Shown here piece after piece: positions 32,365 through 40,691 of a DNA stretch of 64,000 nt; within the stretch, counting starts at the first letter, position 1, and each line of letters starts with the position of its first letter. The stretch comes from Cypionkella sp049896245. Its GTDB lineage: Bacteria; Pseudomonadota; Alphaproteobacteria; Rhodobacterales; Rhodobacteraceae. The notes below the pieces were generated by a model that did not search any database, was not told where the DNA came from, and saw only the letters and a program-made list of their open reading frames with translations. The position numbers and the translations under genes were made by a program. The stretch spans positions 1 through 64,000 of the forward strand of contig NZ_JAFCTX010000012.1 of assembly GCF_049896245.1 (NCBI RefSeq), written 5' to 3'.

Positions 32365-32527
32365 ATCGTCTTACCTGTCTGAAAACCATTCCGGCGCTGG
32401 GCAACCGTCTTGCGCGCAACCCTAACCAACGGTTCTGACAGGCGCAAACCCCTTTCCATATTGTGCAGCGGCGCAAAGCTTCCCATATGGGCATCGGGTG
32501 GCAGGCACCGCGCGTGAAAGACGGGAT

Positions 32528-33001
32528 ATGATCGACACTTTTTTGGACTGGATCACGCGCCAATGGTTTGAAATCGGCTCTTTCGCCGTCACTTGCGCCG
32601 CGTTGTTCTATGCGCATTTGGCCTATCGCGTTGGCAAGTCTGGCCTTGAACAAACCAAACAGGCAGAACTGAACACGCTACGGATACAGACCAAAGCCGC
32701 GCTGAATGACGCGCGACAAGCCCAAGTTTCGCTTGAGCTGACGTGCCAAGTCTTCCGCGCCAACTGGGCCAGCCATGCGCGCAAGCAACCTTTGACACTG
32801 TCTAGACATGTGGGGCTTTTTGACCGCTCACCCATTGATAAGGTCCAGTTTGAAGGCAGGCAGTTTCTGCAAGAGCTGGACGCATCCAGCGCGACCTTGG
32901 ATGAAATGGATTTGCAGGCGTTAGAGGCGTTGGGCCAACAGGCAAAGGCAATATCGCTTGCCATTCAATCGCTTGCCGGAAAGCTTGAACTCCCGTCCTA
33001 A
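32528..33001 (+). CDS. Small membrane-anchored coiled-coil-like protein, unknown
   Basis: 157 residues from the ATG at 32528 (an upstream GTG at 32498 is possible). One membrane helix lies at about 12-32 (WFEIGSFAVTCAALFYAHLAYRV). A long helical cytoplasmic part follows, rich in Gln/Ala/Lys (GLEQTKQAELNTLRIQTKAALNDARQAQVSL). It is convergent with the recombinase gene, and the two stops overlap by four bases. It is the only plus-strand gene in the element. I do not recognise it; small membrane proteins with helical tails occur in several defence systems. Confidence 0.6.
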   Translation: MIDTFLDWITRQWFEIGSFAVTCAALFYAHLAYRVGKSGLEQTKQAELNTLRIQTKAALNDARQAQVSLELTCQVFRANWASHARKQPLTLSRHVGLFDRSPIDKVQFEGRQFLQELDASSATLDEMDLQALEALGQQAKAISLAIQSLAGKLELPS

Positions 33002-34020
33002 TCCGCCATGTTTCGGATCAACTCCATCTGCCGTTCGGTCGATACGGGCAGGTAAGAGTTCATCGTGGTCGCCACATTCGTATGCCCCAAATTCAGGGAC
33101 CACGCCTTGAACTGTTCGGGCGTCTTGGTCAGCTCATTGCCGTAAAGGGTCAGCGTCTTGCGGAAGGCATGGGGCGTGTATTGCGGCAACTGCACCGCCG
33201 CAAAGGCCGCGCGAATGATCGTGTTCAGCTTGGCCCCACCCGCATAGCCATCGCGCGCAAGGCCAAGGTTGGCAAAGCCCTGCCCCGCCACCACACCCAC
33301 CCGCGCCTTGGGAAACAGCGCATCCTCTGGCCCGAACAGCTCTATCTTGCGCAGATAGTCGACGTAATCAGCAAAACAATCACGATAGGCCACATCGACC
33401 GGAAAGAACTGGGTCATGATGGTTTTCGCGCCCTTGGTGTTCACCTCGCGCGCATCTTGGAACACATGGCCCAGTTCGACATTCACATGTTTCAGTTTCA
33501 GCGACGCCACCGCGCCATCCCGTGCCCCTGTCAGCATGAAAAAAGCTAGCAACGCCTTGTCGCGCTTTTGAAATGGCGTCTCAAATGGCATTGCGTGAAA
33601 CGCGTGGGCAACCTGTTGCATCGACGGATAAGGAATCTCGCGTTGGCGATGCGCCACCCGCCCCGCTTTCAGCGTGTTGTTGAAATACTCGACATCGGGA
33701 TATGTCAGCACCCGCTTGAACCCAGCGCGGCTAACCAGCCAGTGAAAGAACACTTTGACCAAGCGCAAGGTCGCATCAACGGTTGAGAAGCCCAAAGGCT
33801 TGCCCGTAGTCGCGTTCTTTTGCCTGTCCAGAAACGTTTTGAAGTCCAATGCCTGTTGGCGGTGAAATTTCTTGAACGGCTTGAATTTGGTGCTTTCCTC
33901 AAACCGCCGGATCGCCGCCTGTGCCTTGTCGATAGAGGCATCATCCTGCCCCTTGGCATGGCGCAAATAGCTGGCGTAATCGTGTTTGATACGTTCATTT
34001 TCCTCGGTGTAGCGGGGCAT
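32998..34020 (-). CDS. Tyrosine recombinase (second, internal)
   Basis: 340 residues. The N-terminal 120 residues are a core-binding (SAM-like) domain; the catalytic domain has Arg in TGARDGAV, His-x-x-Arg in HAFRKTL, His in LGHTNVATTM and the nucleophile Tyr323 in NSYLPVST. It is a member of the phage integrase family but not of the P4 type with the arm-binding domain DUF4102. It lies within the tRNA-Ser element and could be cargo (an accessory resolution enzyme) or the mark of a second nested element. No dif-like or att site was identified near it. Confidence 0.85.
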   Translation of the reverse strand: MPRYTEENERIKHDYASYLRHAKGQDDASIDKAQAAIRRFEESTKFKPFKKFHRQQALDFKTFLDRQKNATTGKPLGFSTVDATLRLVKVFFHWLVSRAGFKRVLTYPDVEYFNNTLKAGRVAHRQREIPYPSMQQVAHAFHAMPFETPFQKRDKALLAFFMLTGARDGAVASLKLKHVNVELGHVFQDAREVNTKGAKTIMTQFFPVDVAYRDCFADYVDYLRKIELFGPEDALFPKARVGVVAGQGFANLGLARDGYAGGAKLNTIIRAAFAAVQLPQYTPHAFRKTLTLYGNELTKTPEQFKAWSLNLGHTNVATTMNSYLPVSTERQMELIRNMAD

Positions 34021-34134
34021 CGGTTGCTGTCCTTCTATTGCTTGAGTTTGCGGGGATTCTGGGCATCTGTTCCGCGTGGAAGGCGGTGTCGCGGAAGTTA
34101 TGGTTCACGCTAGGTCTGGCAGGTTCCTTTAGGG

Positions 34135-34554
34135 TCATTCCATGTTGCGTGTGGTGATGGTCAGAACCGGGGCAACAGCGGCGCAAAGTGACGGGCTGGC
34201 AAACTTGCCGCATAGCCCTTCGCAAGCCTCGCAAAGCGCCTCTAGCCTGCCCCGCGTGGCGGTGTAGGGCAGATAATCGGCCATGCCACCGTAAGCCCGC
34301 CGAGCGGCGTTGCAGGTCATGCAAAGGAACTGATCCCGCGCCAAGCGCCGTTCGGGCTTGTTCTGGCGTTTGGCCAGAAAGTCTTTCAGCGCAAAGCCCA
34401 AGATCAAATGTGGTTTCTGGCTGTCCAGCACGGGCAAGCCAGATTGCCGCCACAACCGCACCGTTTGCACCGAAACACCCAGCGCATCCGCCGCCTGCTC
34501 ATAGGTGTATTGGTTGTGGATTTTGACTTTGCGCGCCGATACGCGCTTTGCCAT
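34135..34554 (-). CDS. HTH DNA-binding protein with Cys4 zinc-finger-like tail
   Basis: 139 residues. The N-terminal part has a MerR/excisionase-type HTH (YTYEQAADALGVSVQTVRLWRQSGLPVL). The C-terminal part contains a Cys pair CMTC and a second pair CEAC separated by about 30 residues, a likely zinc site. The start overlaps the AlpA-like gene by one base. Probably a regulator of the element's genes. Confidence 0.7.
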   Translation of the reverse strand: MAKRVSARKVKIHNQYTYEQAADALGVSVQTVRLWRQSGLPVLDSQKPHLILGFALKDFLAKRQNKPERRLARDQFLCMTCNAARRAYGGMADYLPYTATRGRLEALCEACEGLCGKFASPSLCAAVAPVLTITTRNME

Positions 34555-34766
34555 CAGCCGCGCCCGCCTTTGCCGGGGTCGACCCGACTGGATTCCGCCC
34601 AATCGTTCAAGTCAGCCCCGCGATAGATGATCTTGCGACCAAGGCGATAAAAGGCTGGCCCGGTGTTCTTGTGCCGCCATTGCGCCAACTTGTCGCGGTC
34701 GCCAATCAGGTCAAGTTCGGGGTCGCCAAGCACATAGTTTCGGTTTTGCTCGAATAGGTTTGCCAT
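34554..34766 (-). CDS. AlpA/excisionase-like HTH protein
   Basis: 70 residues from the ATG at 34766. GDRDKLAQWRHKNTGPAFYRLGRKIIYRGADLNDW follows the pattern of AlpA-type winged HTH proteins, which act as excisionase or activators of integrase in P4-like elements. The stop overlaps the next start by one base (TGATG). It fits its place three genes from a P4-type integrase. Confidence 0.7.
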   Translation of the reverse strand: MANLFEQNRNYVLGDPELDLIGDRDKLAQWRHKNTGPAFYRLGRKIIYRGADLNDWAESSRVDPGKGGRG

Positions 34767-34866
34767 TACCAGAGTCCCATCTGATTTTCTTCGATGGTCT
34801 CGACCTACCCGGAAATTTTCGGGCAGAATAATCCACATTTTCTGTGCTGGATCGTCGGAATTTGGC

Positions 34867-35775
34867 TTAAGCGTGTCGACGGATGATCTCAGAGAAAACT
34901 TCTTCGATCTTCCGTATGTCCGCGATGATGCGGCCTAAGAGATGCGCAAACTGCCGATAGCTGAACCTCTGTGTGTAATCGAGGTCATATTTAGTAACGG
35001 TTGCAAATGCAGAATTGTGTTGTTGTTGCAATTCCAACAAAGCGGCTATTAGCGGTGATTCATAGTCAGGGTTTGTGTCAGTTGGAATTGTTATAGTTGC
35101 CGGATAGCCACTTTGCATTAGTAGAACAACAATGTGTCGAATAAAACGCTCGTAATCGGTATGGCCAGTTTCAAGAGAGTAACGTGCTGCATAATGACTG
35201 TTAAACGGTCGATTTATATTCTCGAATCTTCTGTAATAGTCAAGCAACTTACGAAATGAATAATAGTCGGAGAACTCTTGCTGGGTTAAACGGTAGCTGG
35301 CTGCGCTACACCCAAATTTTAGATCTATTAGAGAGGCTAGATTGCTTTTATAAATTGACCGATCTCTATTGTCTTCTGGTCTAAACAATAGACCGCAGTC
35401 AAATTCAGCCAGCGAATCAACAATTTCCTCTAGCTCTGCCGCCTTTCTTTGAAGTTTTTCAATCAAACTTTTGAATTCTGACTGACCCAGCTCGTCAGAC
35501 TGTTGTGCTGAAATGTTGTCTGTAGACGGCAGAATTTTTGAAATTGCAGAACTGAAAACTTCGGTCGCGTAACTGCCATATATTTGTTGAATTTGTGTAG
35601 CAATATCTTCCTGAATCGAAATTCCAGTTCGCGCTTCAACTTTTGACAGGTTGAATTTTGGCTTTTCGATGTCGGCAAGGATGTCACGCATCGACGCTCG
35701 CGACCAATACCCCAACGCCTCAACAAGCCACGCTTCAGTCGAGCGCCCTACGATCAAATCCTTGCGTCTAGCCAA
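34867..35775 (-). CDS. Unknown 302-residue protein beside the integrase
   Basis: 302 residues, with no family that I recognise. The N-terminus (ARRKDLIVGRSTEAWLVEALGYWSRASMRDILADIE) is helical. A central acidic segment (FKSLIEKLQRKAAELEEIVDSLAEFDC) has heptad-like spacing. A Tyr-rich part (FSDYYSFRKLLDYYRRFENINRPFNSHYAARYSLE) follows, then a long helical end. There is no signal peptide, membrane segment or obvious catalytic motif. It is clearly more A/T-rich than the neighbouring genes, suggesting recent transfer. It overlaps the end of the integrase gene by eight bases. Cargo genes in this position next to integrase are often defence or accessory genes, but this is only context. Confidence 0.65.
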   Translation of the reverse strand: MARRKDLIVGRSTEAWLVEALGYWSRASMRDILADIEKPKFNLSKVEARTGISIQEDIATQIQQIYGSYATEVFSSAISKILPSTDNISAQQSDELGQSEFKSLIEKLQRKAAELEEIVDSLAEFDCGLLFRPEDNRDRSIYKSNLASLIDLKFGCSAASYRLTQQEFSDYYSFRKLLDYYRRFENINRPFNSHYAARYSLETGHTDYERFIRHIVVLLMQSGYPATITIPTDTNPDYESPLIAALLELQQQHNSAFATVTKYDLDYTQRFSYRQFAHLLGRIIADIRKIEEVFSEIIRRHA

Positions 35776-36970
35776 TTTTGTTCAGATCTTGGGTTTCGGT
35801 TTCGGTGCCACAGACAAAATTTGACCAACGTTCCATCAATCCCCGCCTCTTTTCCAACAAATCCGACCGCGCATAGGCACGCTCCACATCGGAACCCACC
35901 TTATGCGACAAGCTCATTTCTGCAACCTCACGCGGCGCATTTGCAACCTCTGATGCCCAATCTCTAAACGTCGACCTGAAACCGTGGACCGTAACACCCT
36001 CAACCTGCATCCGGCGCAACAGCATCAGCATGGCCATGTTCGACAGCGGATTGTGCCGTTTTTGGCCCTCAAACACATATTCGGACTGCATCGCGCGCAA
36101 AGGCTGGATGATTGCCAGCATTTCTTCGGTCAACGGCACCCGATGCAACTCGCCGCCCTTCATCCGTACCGCTGGGCAAGCCCAAAACCCAGCGTCGAAA
36201 TCAAGCTCTTCCCATCTCATCCCCAAAACCTCGCCCGTGCGCGAACCTGTTAGGGAAGTGAACATTAGGGCCCTAGCGGCCATAGCATCGCGGGTTCGCA
36301 AGTCTGCATAGAATGCAGGCACTTCCTGCCAACGCATCGCCTTATGGTGCTTGGGTTTGGCTTTCACCTTGGGCAAGACTTGCAAATCATGGATCGCCGT
36401 TACCGGATTCTCACCCGACCGGAAGCCTTTGGATTTGGCCACATCCAGCACAATCTTGATTCTTTGTGCCAAACGACGCGCGGTTTCATGCTTTGCTGTC
36501 CAAATGGGCGAAAGGCACATCAAAACCTCTGGCTGACCAATGCTATCAATCGGCATCCGGCCAATCTTAGGGAAGGCATAGTCGCGCAAAGTGTTGATCC
36601 ATTGCGCCCCGTGCTTGTCATTCTTCCACGTTGGCATTCGATCAATGTGAACTTGCCGCGCGACTTCCTCAAAGCAAGGTATCTCACGGCTGGCATTGAA
36701 ACGAGGGTTCAAACCTTGCTTGGCCATCCGCCGATATTCCAATGCCCGTTCGCGCGCTTGGTTCAGCGAAACGACATCAGCACCACCTAAGCCAAAGTCA
36801 GTCCGCAATGGCGCGCCTTTAAGATTCTTCTGCCCCTTAACCACCACGCGCACAATCCAGCGCCGCGCGCCAGATGGATCAACTACCAGATAGAGGCCGC
36901 CGCCGTCGCCATGACGCCCAGCGCCAAGATTCTCGACCAATTTCTTTGTCAGCTTGCCAGTAAGTGCCAA
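35768..36970 (-). CDS. P4-type tyrosine integrase of the tRNA-Ser element
   Basis: 400 residues. The N-terminal domain (LTKKLVENLGAGRHGDGGGLYLVVDPSGARRWIVRV) is the arm-DNA-binding domain of P4-type integrases. The catalytic domain has Arg in GSRTGEVLGMRW, HGFRSTFRDWA, and the nucleophile Tyr366 in ERAYARSD. It starts 150 bases from the 3' end of tRNA-Ser, with its start nearest the tRNA, a common layout. The two ATACCAC motifs lie just upstream of its start codon and might also regulate it. Confidence 0.9.
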   Translation of the reverse strand: MALTGKLTKKLVENLGAGRHGDGGGLYLVVDPSGARRWIVRVVVKGQKNLKGAPLRTDFGLGGADVVSLNQARERALEYRRMAKQGLNPRFNASREIPCFEEVARQVHIDRMPTWKNDKHGAQWINTLRDYAFPKIGRMPIDSIGQPEVLMCLSPIWTAKHETARRLAQRIKIVLDVAKSKGFRSGENPVTAIHDLQVLPKVKAKPKHHKAMRWQEVPAFYADLRTRDAMAARALMFTSLTGSRTGEVLGMRWEELDFDAGFWACPAVRMKGGELHRVPLTEEMLAIIQPLRAMQSEYVFEGQKRHNPLSNMAMLMLLRRMQVEGVTVHGFRSTFRDWASEVANAPREVAEMSLSHKVGSDVERAYARSDLLEKRRGLMERWSNFVCGTETETQDLNKIG

Positions 36971-36975
36971 GGTTC

Positions 36976-36994
36976 ATACCACTTTTCATACCAC
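36976..36994 (+). repeat. Pair of ATACCAC motifs, right end (integrase arm-type sites)
   Basis: CATACCAC at 36975-36982 and at 36987-36994, 12 bases apart, immediately upstream of the integrase start. Same unit and spacing as at the left end (29561-29579). Paired direct repeats near each att site are the usual arm-type binding sites of P4 integrases. Confidence 0.65.
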
Positions 36995-37119
36995 GCAAGG
37001 AAAGCATACGACCGCAATCGAAACAAATCCAGCGCAATGATGAAAGTCGGAAAAGCCCAATAAAATCAAACAAAAAGGCCGCGCAAGACGACCCGATCAA
37101 ACTCAAAAATATGGAGGGT

Positions 37120-37134
37120 TGGCGGATCGATAGG
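37120..37134 (+). repeat. Candidate right attachment site in the tRNA-Ser 3' end
   Basis: TGGCGGATCGATAGG, the last 15 bases of the tRNA gene as read on the plus strand, recurs with one change at 29485-29499. The repeat restores the tRNA after integration. Confidence 0.6.
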
Positions 37135-37209
37135 GATTCGAACCCTAGAGACGGTTCCCCGCCTACACACTTTCCAGGCGTGCGCCTTCGACCACTCGGC
37201 CACCGATCC
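37120..37209 (-). tRNA. tRNA-Ser, anticodon GGA
   Basis: 90 bases including the encoded CCA (plus-strand TGG at 37120-37122). The acceptor stem pairs GGATCGG with TCGATCC, discriminator G. The anticodon arm is CACGC-CTGGAAA-GTGTG, giving anticodon GGA (codon UCC). A long variable arm and TAGGG-TTCGAAT-CCCTA T-arm are present. It is intact although its 3' end is the integration site of the element to its left. Confidence 0.95.
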
Positions 37210-37422
37210 GTTGCGGGTGTTTAGCCTGCAACACAGCGCGGGCGCAAGGGGGGAAACTTGGCATTTGCCGCGGTTTTTGCAGGATTTTCGGCGCGGTTTA
37301 GCGCCTGGTGCGATTGATTGGGGTCATGCATTCGCTCTGCCCGCGAGGCTGCGATTGCCCTTGCAAACGCGTTCGTGGGGGAGTGCGGGGGGAGAGTGAA
37401 TTCGCATAAACCCGGGCACGCC

Positions 37423-38145
37423 CTAATCGACCAGCAGCAGGTTGACCCGGCGGTTTTGTTTGCCCTTGTTTTCAATGCGGCCGATCTCGACCCGGCCGAT
37501 CTCGGCGGTGCGGGCAACATGGGTGCCGCCGCAGGGTTGCAGGTCAATCTGCGCCTGACCTTGCCCGATCCGCACCAAACGGATACGGCCCTGCCCGAGC
37601 GGCGGGCTGACCGACATGGTTTTGACAAGCTGCGGATTGGCCCGCAATTCGGCATCGCTGATCCACGATTCGGTGACGGGAAGATCACGCTCGATCAAGA
37701 GGTTAAGTGCGGTGTTCAACGCGGCTACATCGGTGGGCGGCTCTGGCATCAAGAAATCCAGACGGCCCTTATCGGCGCCAATCTGCCCGCCGGTGACCGG
37801 CAAGGGGATCACCACCGACAACAGATGCAACGCGGTATGCACCCGCATGTGGCGGTGACGGCGGTGCCAGTCGAGGCGCTGGGTGATCTTACTGCCCACC
37901 GATGGCAAGGCGGCGGCCTCGGCTGGCACCAAAGCGATCAGCCCGCCTTCGACCTTGACTGCCGTTGCAATCGGCATCCGCCCGCCCGCCCAAACGATCA
38001 GGCCGCTGTCACCCGGCTGCCCGCCTGCCGTGGCGTAGAAGATCGAGGCATCCAACACGATGCCGCCTTCGGGGGTATGTGCCAGCACGACAGCCTCGGC
38101 CTCACGCAAATAGGCATCGTCGAGAAACAGCAGGGTGGTGGTCAT
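37423..38145 (-). CDS. AlaX-type alanyl-tRNA editing hydrolase
   Basis: 240 residues, the typical size for stand-alone AlaX proteins. The second additional domain of AlaRS has the zinc ligands His103-x3-His107 (VHTALH), Cys205 and His209 (QPCGGTHV). The N-terminal part has GGQPGDSG. It would remove serine or glycine from mischarged tRNA-Ala. It overlaps the mechanosensitive channel gene by four bases and is the last of a three-gene operon with it and cysK. A role in editing is established for the family, not tested here. Confidence 0.85.
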   Translation of the reverse strand: MTTTLLFLDDAYLREAEAVVLAHTPEGGIVLDASIFYATAGGQPGDSGLIVWAGGRMPIATAVKVEGGLIALVPAEAAALPSVGSKITQRLDWHRRHRHMRVHTALHLLSVVIPLPVTGGQIGADKGRLDFLMPEPPTDVAALNTALNLLIERDLPVTESWISDAELRANPQLVKTMSVSPPLGQGRIRLVRIGQGQAQIDLQPCGGTHVARTAEIGRVEIGRIENKGKQNRRVNLLLVD

Positions 38146-40691
38146 GCGTTGGTGTCCTTGGGGGTATTGTCTGGGCTGGCCCCATCAGCACTGGCCGCAT
38201 CAGCACTGGCCGCATCAGGACTGGCTGGGCTGGAGAGCCGCTTGGCGGTGGGCTTGGGCGAAAGCAAGGCTTGCACCGCATTCAGATTGGCCTGTTCTTC
38301 CGCCACAGCCTCGGCCTCTGCCGCCGCCTCATCGGCAAGACGCTTCAGGTAATCGCGATGCGCGTTCGAGAACAAAATGCCCTCGGCGTGGAATCGCTCG
38401 GCAATCTGGTGGTTGATCTCTGATCGCACTGCAACCTGAAAGTAGATATCCCGCACAATGACGCGGATCTCGAAATTCATCAGCTCGCCAGTGAACCCCA
38501 TCAACGCGATGATCGGCGGCGGCGTCAAAACCGCCAAAGGCTGCGCCTCAACAATCTCGCGCAGGAGCGCTTCAACCCGGCGGCTGTCCGAAGTGAACGG
38601 CACCGAGACCGGCACAATTATCCGGCCCGACATGTTGAACCGGGTCCAGTTCGTCACCCGCCCGGTGATCAGATCCGAGTTCGGCACGATCACATCAGAG
38701 CGGTCAAAAGTCTGGATTCGGGTCGAGCGCACCGAGATCGCCTTGACGATACCCGACGTGGTGCCGACCTCGATCCAGTCACCCTCGGATACTGGGCGTT
38801 CGACCAGCAAGATCACGCCAGAGACGAAGTTCGACACAATCGTCTGCAAGCCAAACCCGATACCGACCGACAAAGCCGAGGCCACCAGCGCAAAGCCCGA
38901 CAGATCAATCCCAGCCGCATTGATCGCCAGCAGCGCCGACAGAAAGATCCCGGCATAGCCCACCCCCGAGACGATGGCATTGCGTCCGCCCTGATCCAGC
39001 GACGTGCGCGGCAGGATCGACGATTTCAAGCCGCCCTGCACCAGTCGCGTCACCGCATAGCTGACCGCGAACACCGCGACGAGGATGATGAAATTCGTCG
39101 GCGAGATCCGCACCCCGCCCAACGAGACGCCAGAGCGGAACGACGTCCACAACTCGACCAGATCAACAACCCGCGCGCCCCAGATCAGCGCCAGCACCGG
39201 CAATGCGGCACAGCTGATCACCAGCCCCGCCAGCACTGGCATCAGCCCATCGTGCCGGGCCTCGGGCGTGCGCGCCATCGTGACGTATAATTCGGCGAAA
39301 AATCCTTGCAGCACCACCACCATGGCAAACAGCGACAGCGTGTTGATCGCAGGCCAGATCAGCGCATTGGCGGCACTGACATAACCGATCACGCCAAGGC
39401 TCGGGGCCACCACCGCGATGGCGATGGCGGCAGTCGACACCCAATACACCAGCTTAGAGCGGAACGCCGCAGCGTCACCGCCCTGCCCCGCGCCGCTTTG
39501 TCGCCGCAGGATCTGGCCAAGACGAAACAGCGCAATCGCCGCGAAGATCTGCAGCGGCACTTGCACGACCGAAATCGCGGCATCCGTAGCCTGCGCCACT
39601 TGCTGCGCGCGGTCTGCCGCCATCTTGACCGAACCGCCCAGAAAATCAGCTGCACGCGGCACAATCCACAGCGCCACCAGATCATAAAGCGCGACGGACA
39701 CCCCCAGCAGCACCGCTTGCAACCTGCCTTCGCTGCGGCCTTCTGCACTCAGACCGATGGCACTTTCCTGCGCAGGATCGACCGGGAAGATGTGCTGCGC
39801 CAGCCAGCGCGTCAGAAAGATAGTCAAAACCAACGCTGGCAGGGTGGCAAACAGCGACAAAACGATCGGCCCGAACAGCGAGGCCCGCTCCAGCGCCACA
39901 TACAGCAGAACCGCGCCCGCCACGGGCAGCGCCACCTGCCCCAGCGACACAAAGCCCGAGATCAGATTGCGCCCGCGCATATGGGTCTTGCTCAGCAGCC
40001 AAGCGGTCAACCGCCGCATCCAAGCCCCGCCGCGCAGCAGCAACAGCGAGGTCATCAGCAGCAAACCGATAATCAACGGCGCGTTGTCGCGCAACTGATC
40101 GACATTCATGGGCCGGGTGAAGCGCCAGCGGGTTTCATCCCAGATCCACTGGCCCATCCAGCGGAACATTTTGGCCGCTGCCGGCCAATTCACCGGGTTC
40201 AGCACCGAGGGCGACAAGCGCAGCAATTTGTCGGCCTGACGTTCGCGCATCAGCTTGTCGATCGCGCCGATGGTGCTGTCGGCGCGGGTGGTCGCCTCGG
40301 CGGCGGTCAGCACCGGGGCTTGCAGCTTGGCCAGTGCTGCGTTCAGCTCGACCCGCCGCTTGGCGATCATCGCATCCTCGGCCTGGCCCTCGGCAGGGGT
40401 CGGCCCAAGCGCTGCAATCTGGTTCTTGATCGTGGCAATCTGGTCGGCATTCGCGCTTTGCGCCGCGGTGAAGGTCGAGCGCCATTTCACCATCTCGGCG
40501 CGCATCCCGCCGAGGCGCTCGTCATTCACCTGGGCTTGGCTGACCAGATCCTCGATCTGCGACGCGGTGGTTTCGAAGGTCTTGTAATCATCGCTCGCGG
40601 GGGTGTCCTGCGCAAAAGCTGGCAGATTTTGCCCCAGCGCGGCCAGCAACACCAGAACCAGCAGCAGCCTGCGCAGCAAAAGCGCGATCAT
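38142..40691 (-). CDS. Large MscS-family mechanosensitive channel (DUF3772 type)
   Basis: 849 residues. A signal peptide (about 1-27, ending PAFAQ) precedes a periplasmic coiled domain (DUF3772), then roughly eight to ten membrane segments, and a C-terminal MscS core: SVGIGFGLQTIVSNFVSGVILLVERPVSEGDWIEVGTTSG with the beta domain ending in QVAVRSEINHQIAERFHAEGI. These channels release solutes on hypo-osmotic shock. The C-terminal tail is a low-complexity (SADAASADGASPD) repeat encoded by 15-bp DNA repeats. It overlaps cysK and alaX by four bases each. Confidence 0.88.
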   Translation of the reverse strand: MIALLLRRLLLVLVLLAALGQNLPAFAQDTPASDDYKTFETTASQIEDLVSQAQVNDERLGGMRAEMVKWRSTFTAAQSANADQIATIKNQIAALGPTPAEGQAEDAMIAKRRVELNAALAKLQAPVLTAAEATTRADSTIGAIDKLMRERQADKLLRLSPSVLNPVNWPAAAKMFRWMGQWIWDETRWRFTRPMNVDQLRDNAPLIIGLLLMTSLLLLRGGAWMRRLTAWLLSKTHMRGRNLISGFVSLGQVALPVAGAVLLYVALERASLFGPIVLSLFATLPALVLTIFLTRWLAQHIFPVDPAQESAIGLSAEGRSEGRLQAVLLGVSVALYDLVALWIVPRAADFLGGSVKMAADRAQQVAQATDAAISVVQVPLQIFAAIALFRLGQILRRQSGAGQGGDAAAFRSKLVYWVSTAAIAIAVVAPSLGVIGYVSAANALIWPAINTLSLFAMVVVLQGFFAELYVTMARTPEARHDGLMPVLAGLVISCAALPVLALIWGARVVDLVELWTSFRSGVSLGGVRISPTNFIILVAVFAVSYAVTRLVQGGLKSSILPRTSLDQGGRNAIVSGVGYAGIFLSALLAINAAGIDLSGFALVASALSVGIGFGLQTIVSNFVSGVILLVERPVSEGDWIEVGTTSGIVKAISVRSTRIQTFDRSDVIVPNSDLITGRVTNWTRFNMSGRIIVPVSVPFTSDSRRVEALLREIVEAQPLAVLTPPPIIALMGFTGELMNFEIRVIVRDIYFQVAVRSEINHQIAERFHAEGILFSNAHRDYLKRLADEAAAEAEAVAEEQANLNAVQALLSPKPTAKRLSSPASPDAASADAASADGASPDNTPKDTNA
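38174..38232. repeat. 15-bp tandem repeat encoding the channel's C-terminal tail
   Basis: GCACTGGCCGCATCA occurs twice in tandem (38188-38202 and 38203-38217) with degenerate partial copies on both sides. On the minus strand it encodes a DAASA-like repeat. Repeat number could vary by slippage. Confidence 0.75.

Larger units (their letters stand above)
29485..37134. mobile_element. Integrative element in the 3' end of tRNA-Ser(GGA), about 7.6 kb
   Basis: The boundaries are a 14/15-bp direct repeat of the tRNA 3' end. Both ends carry a pair of ATACCAC motifs spaced 12 bases. A P4-type integrase begins 150 bases from the tRNA and an AlpA-like small HTH protein is encoded further in. Cargo is a putative restriction-modification enzyme, an unknown 302-aa protein, a second tyrosine recombinase, a regulator with a Cys4 motif and a small membrane protein. 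Most genes are on the minus strand. Local base composition is more A/T-rich at 34.9-35.8 kb than around. Confidence 0.75.

Noticed and set aside
22534..37209. CRISPR array or cas genes in the mobile region
   Set aside because: No regularly spaced repeats of 24-40 bases and no Cas-like motifs were seen.
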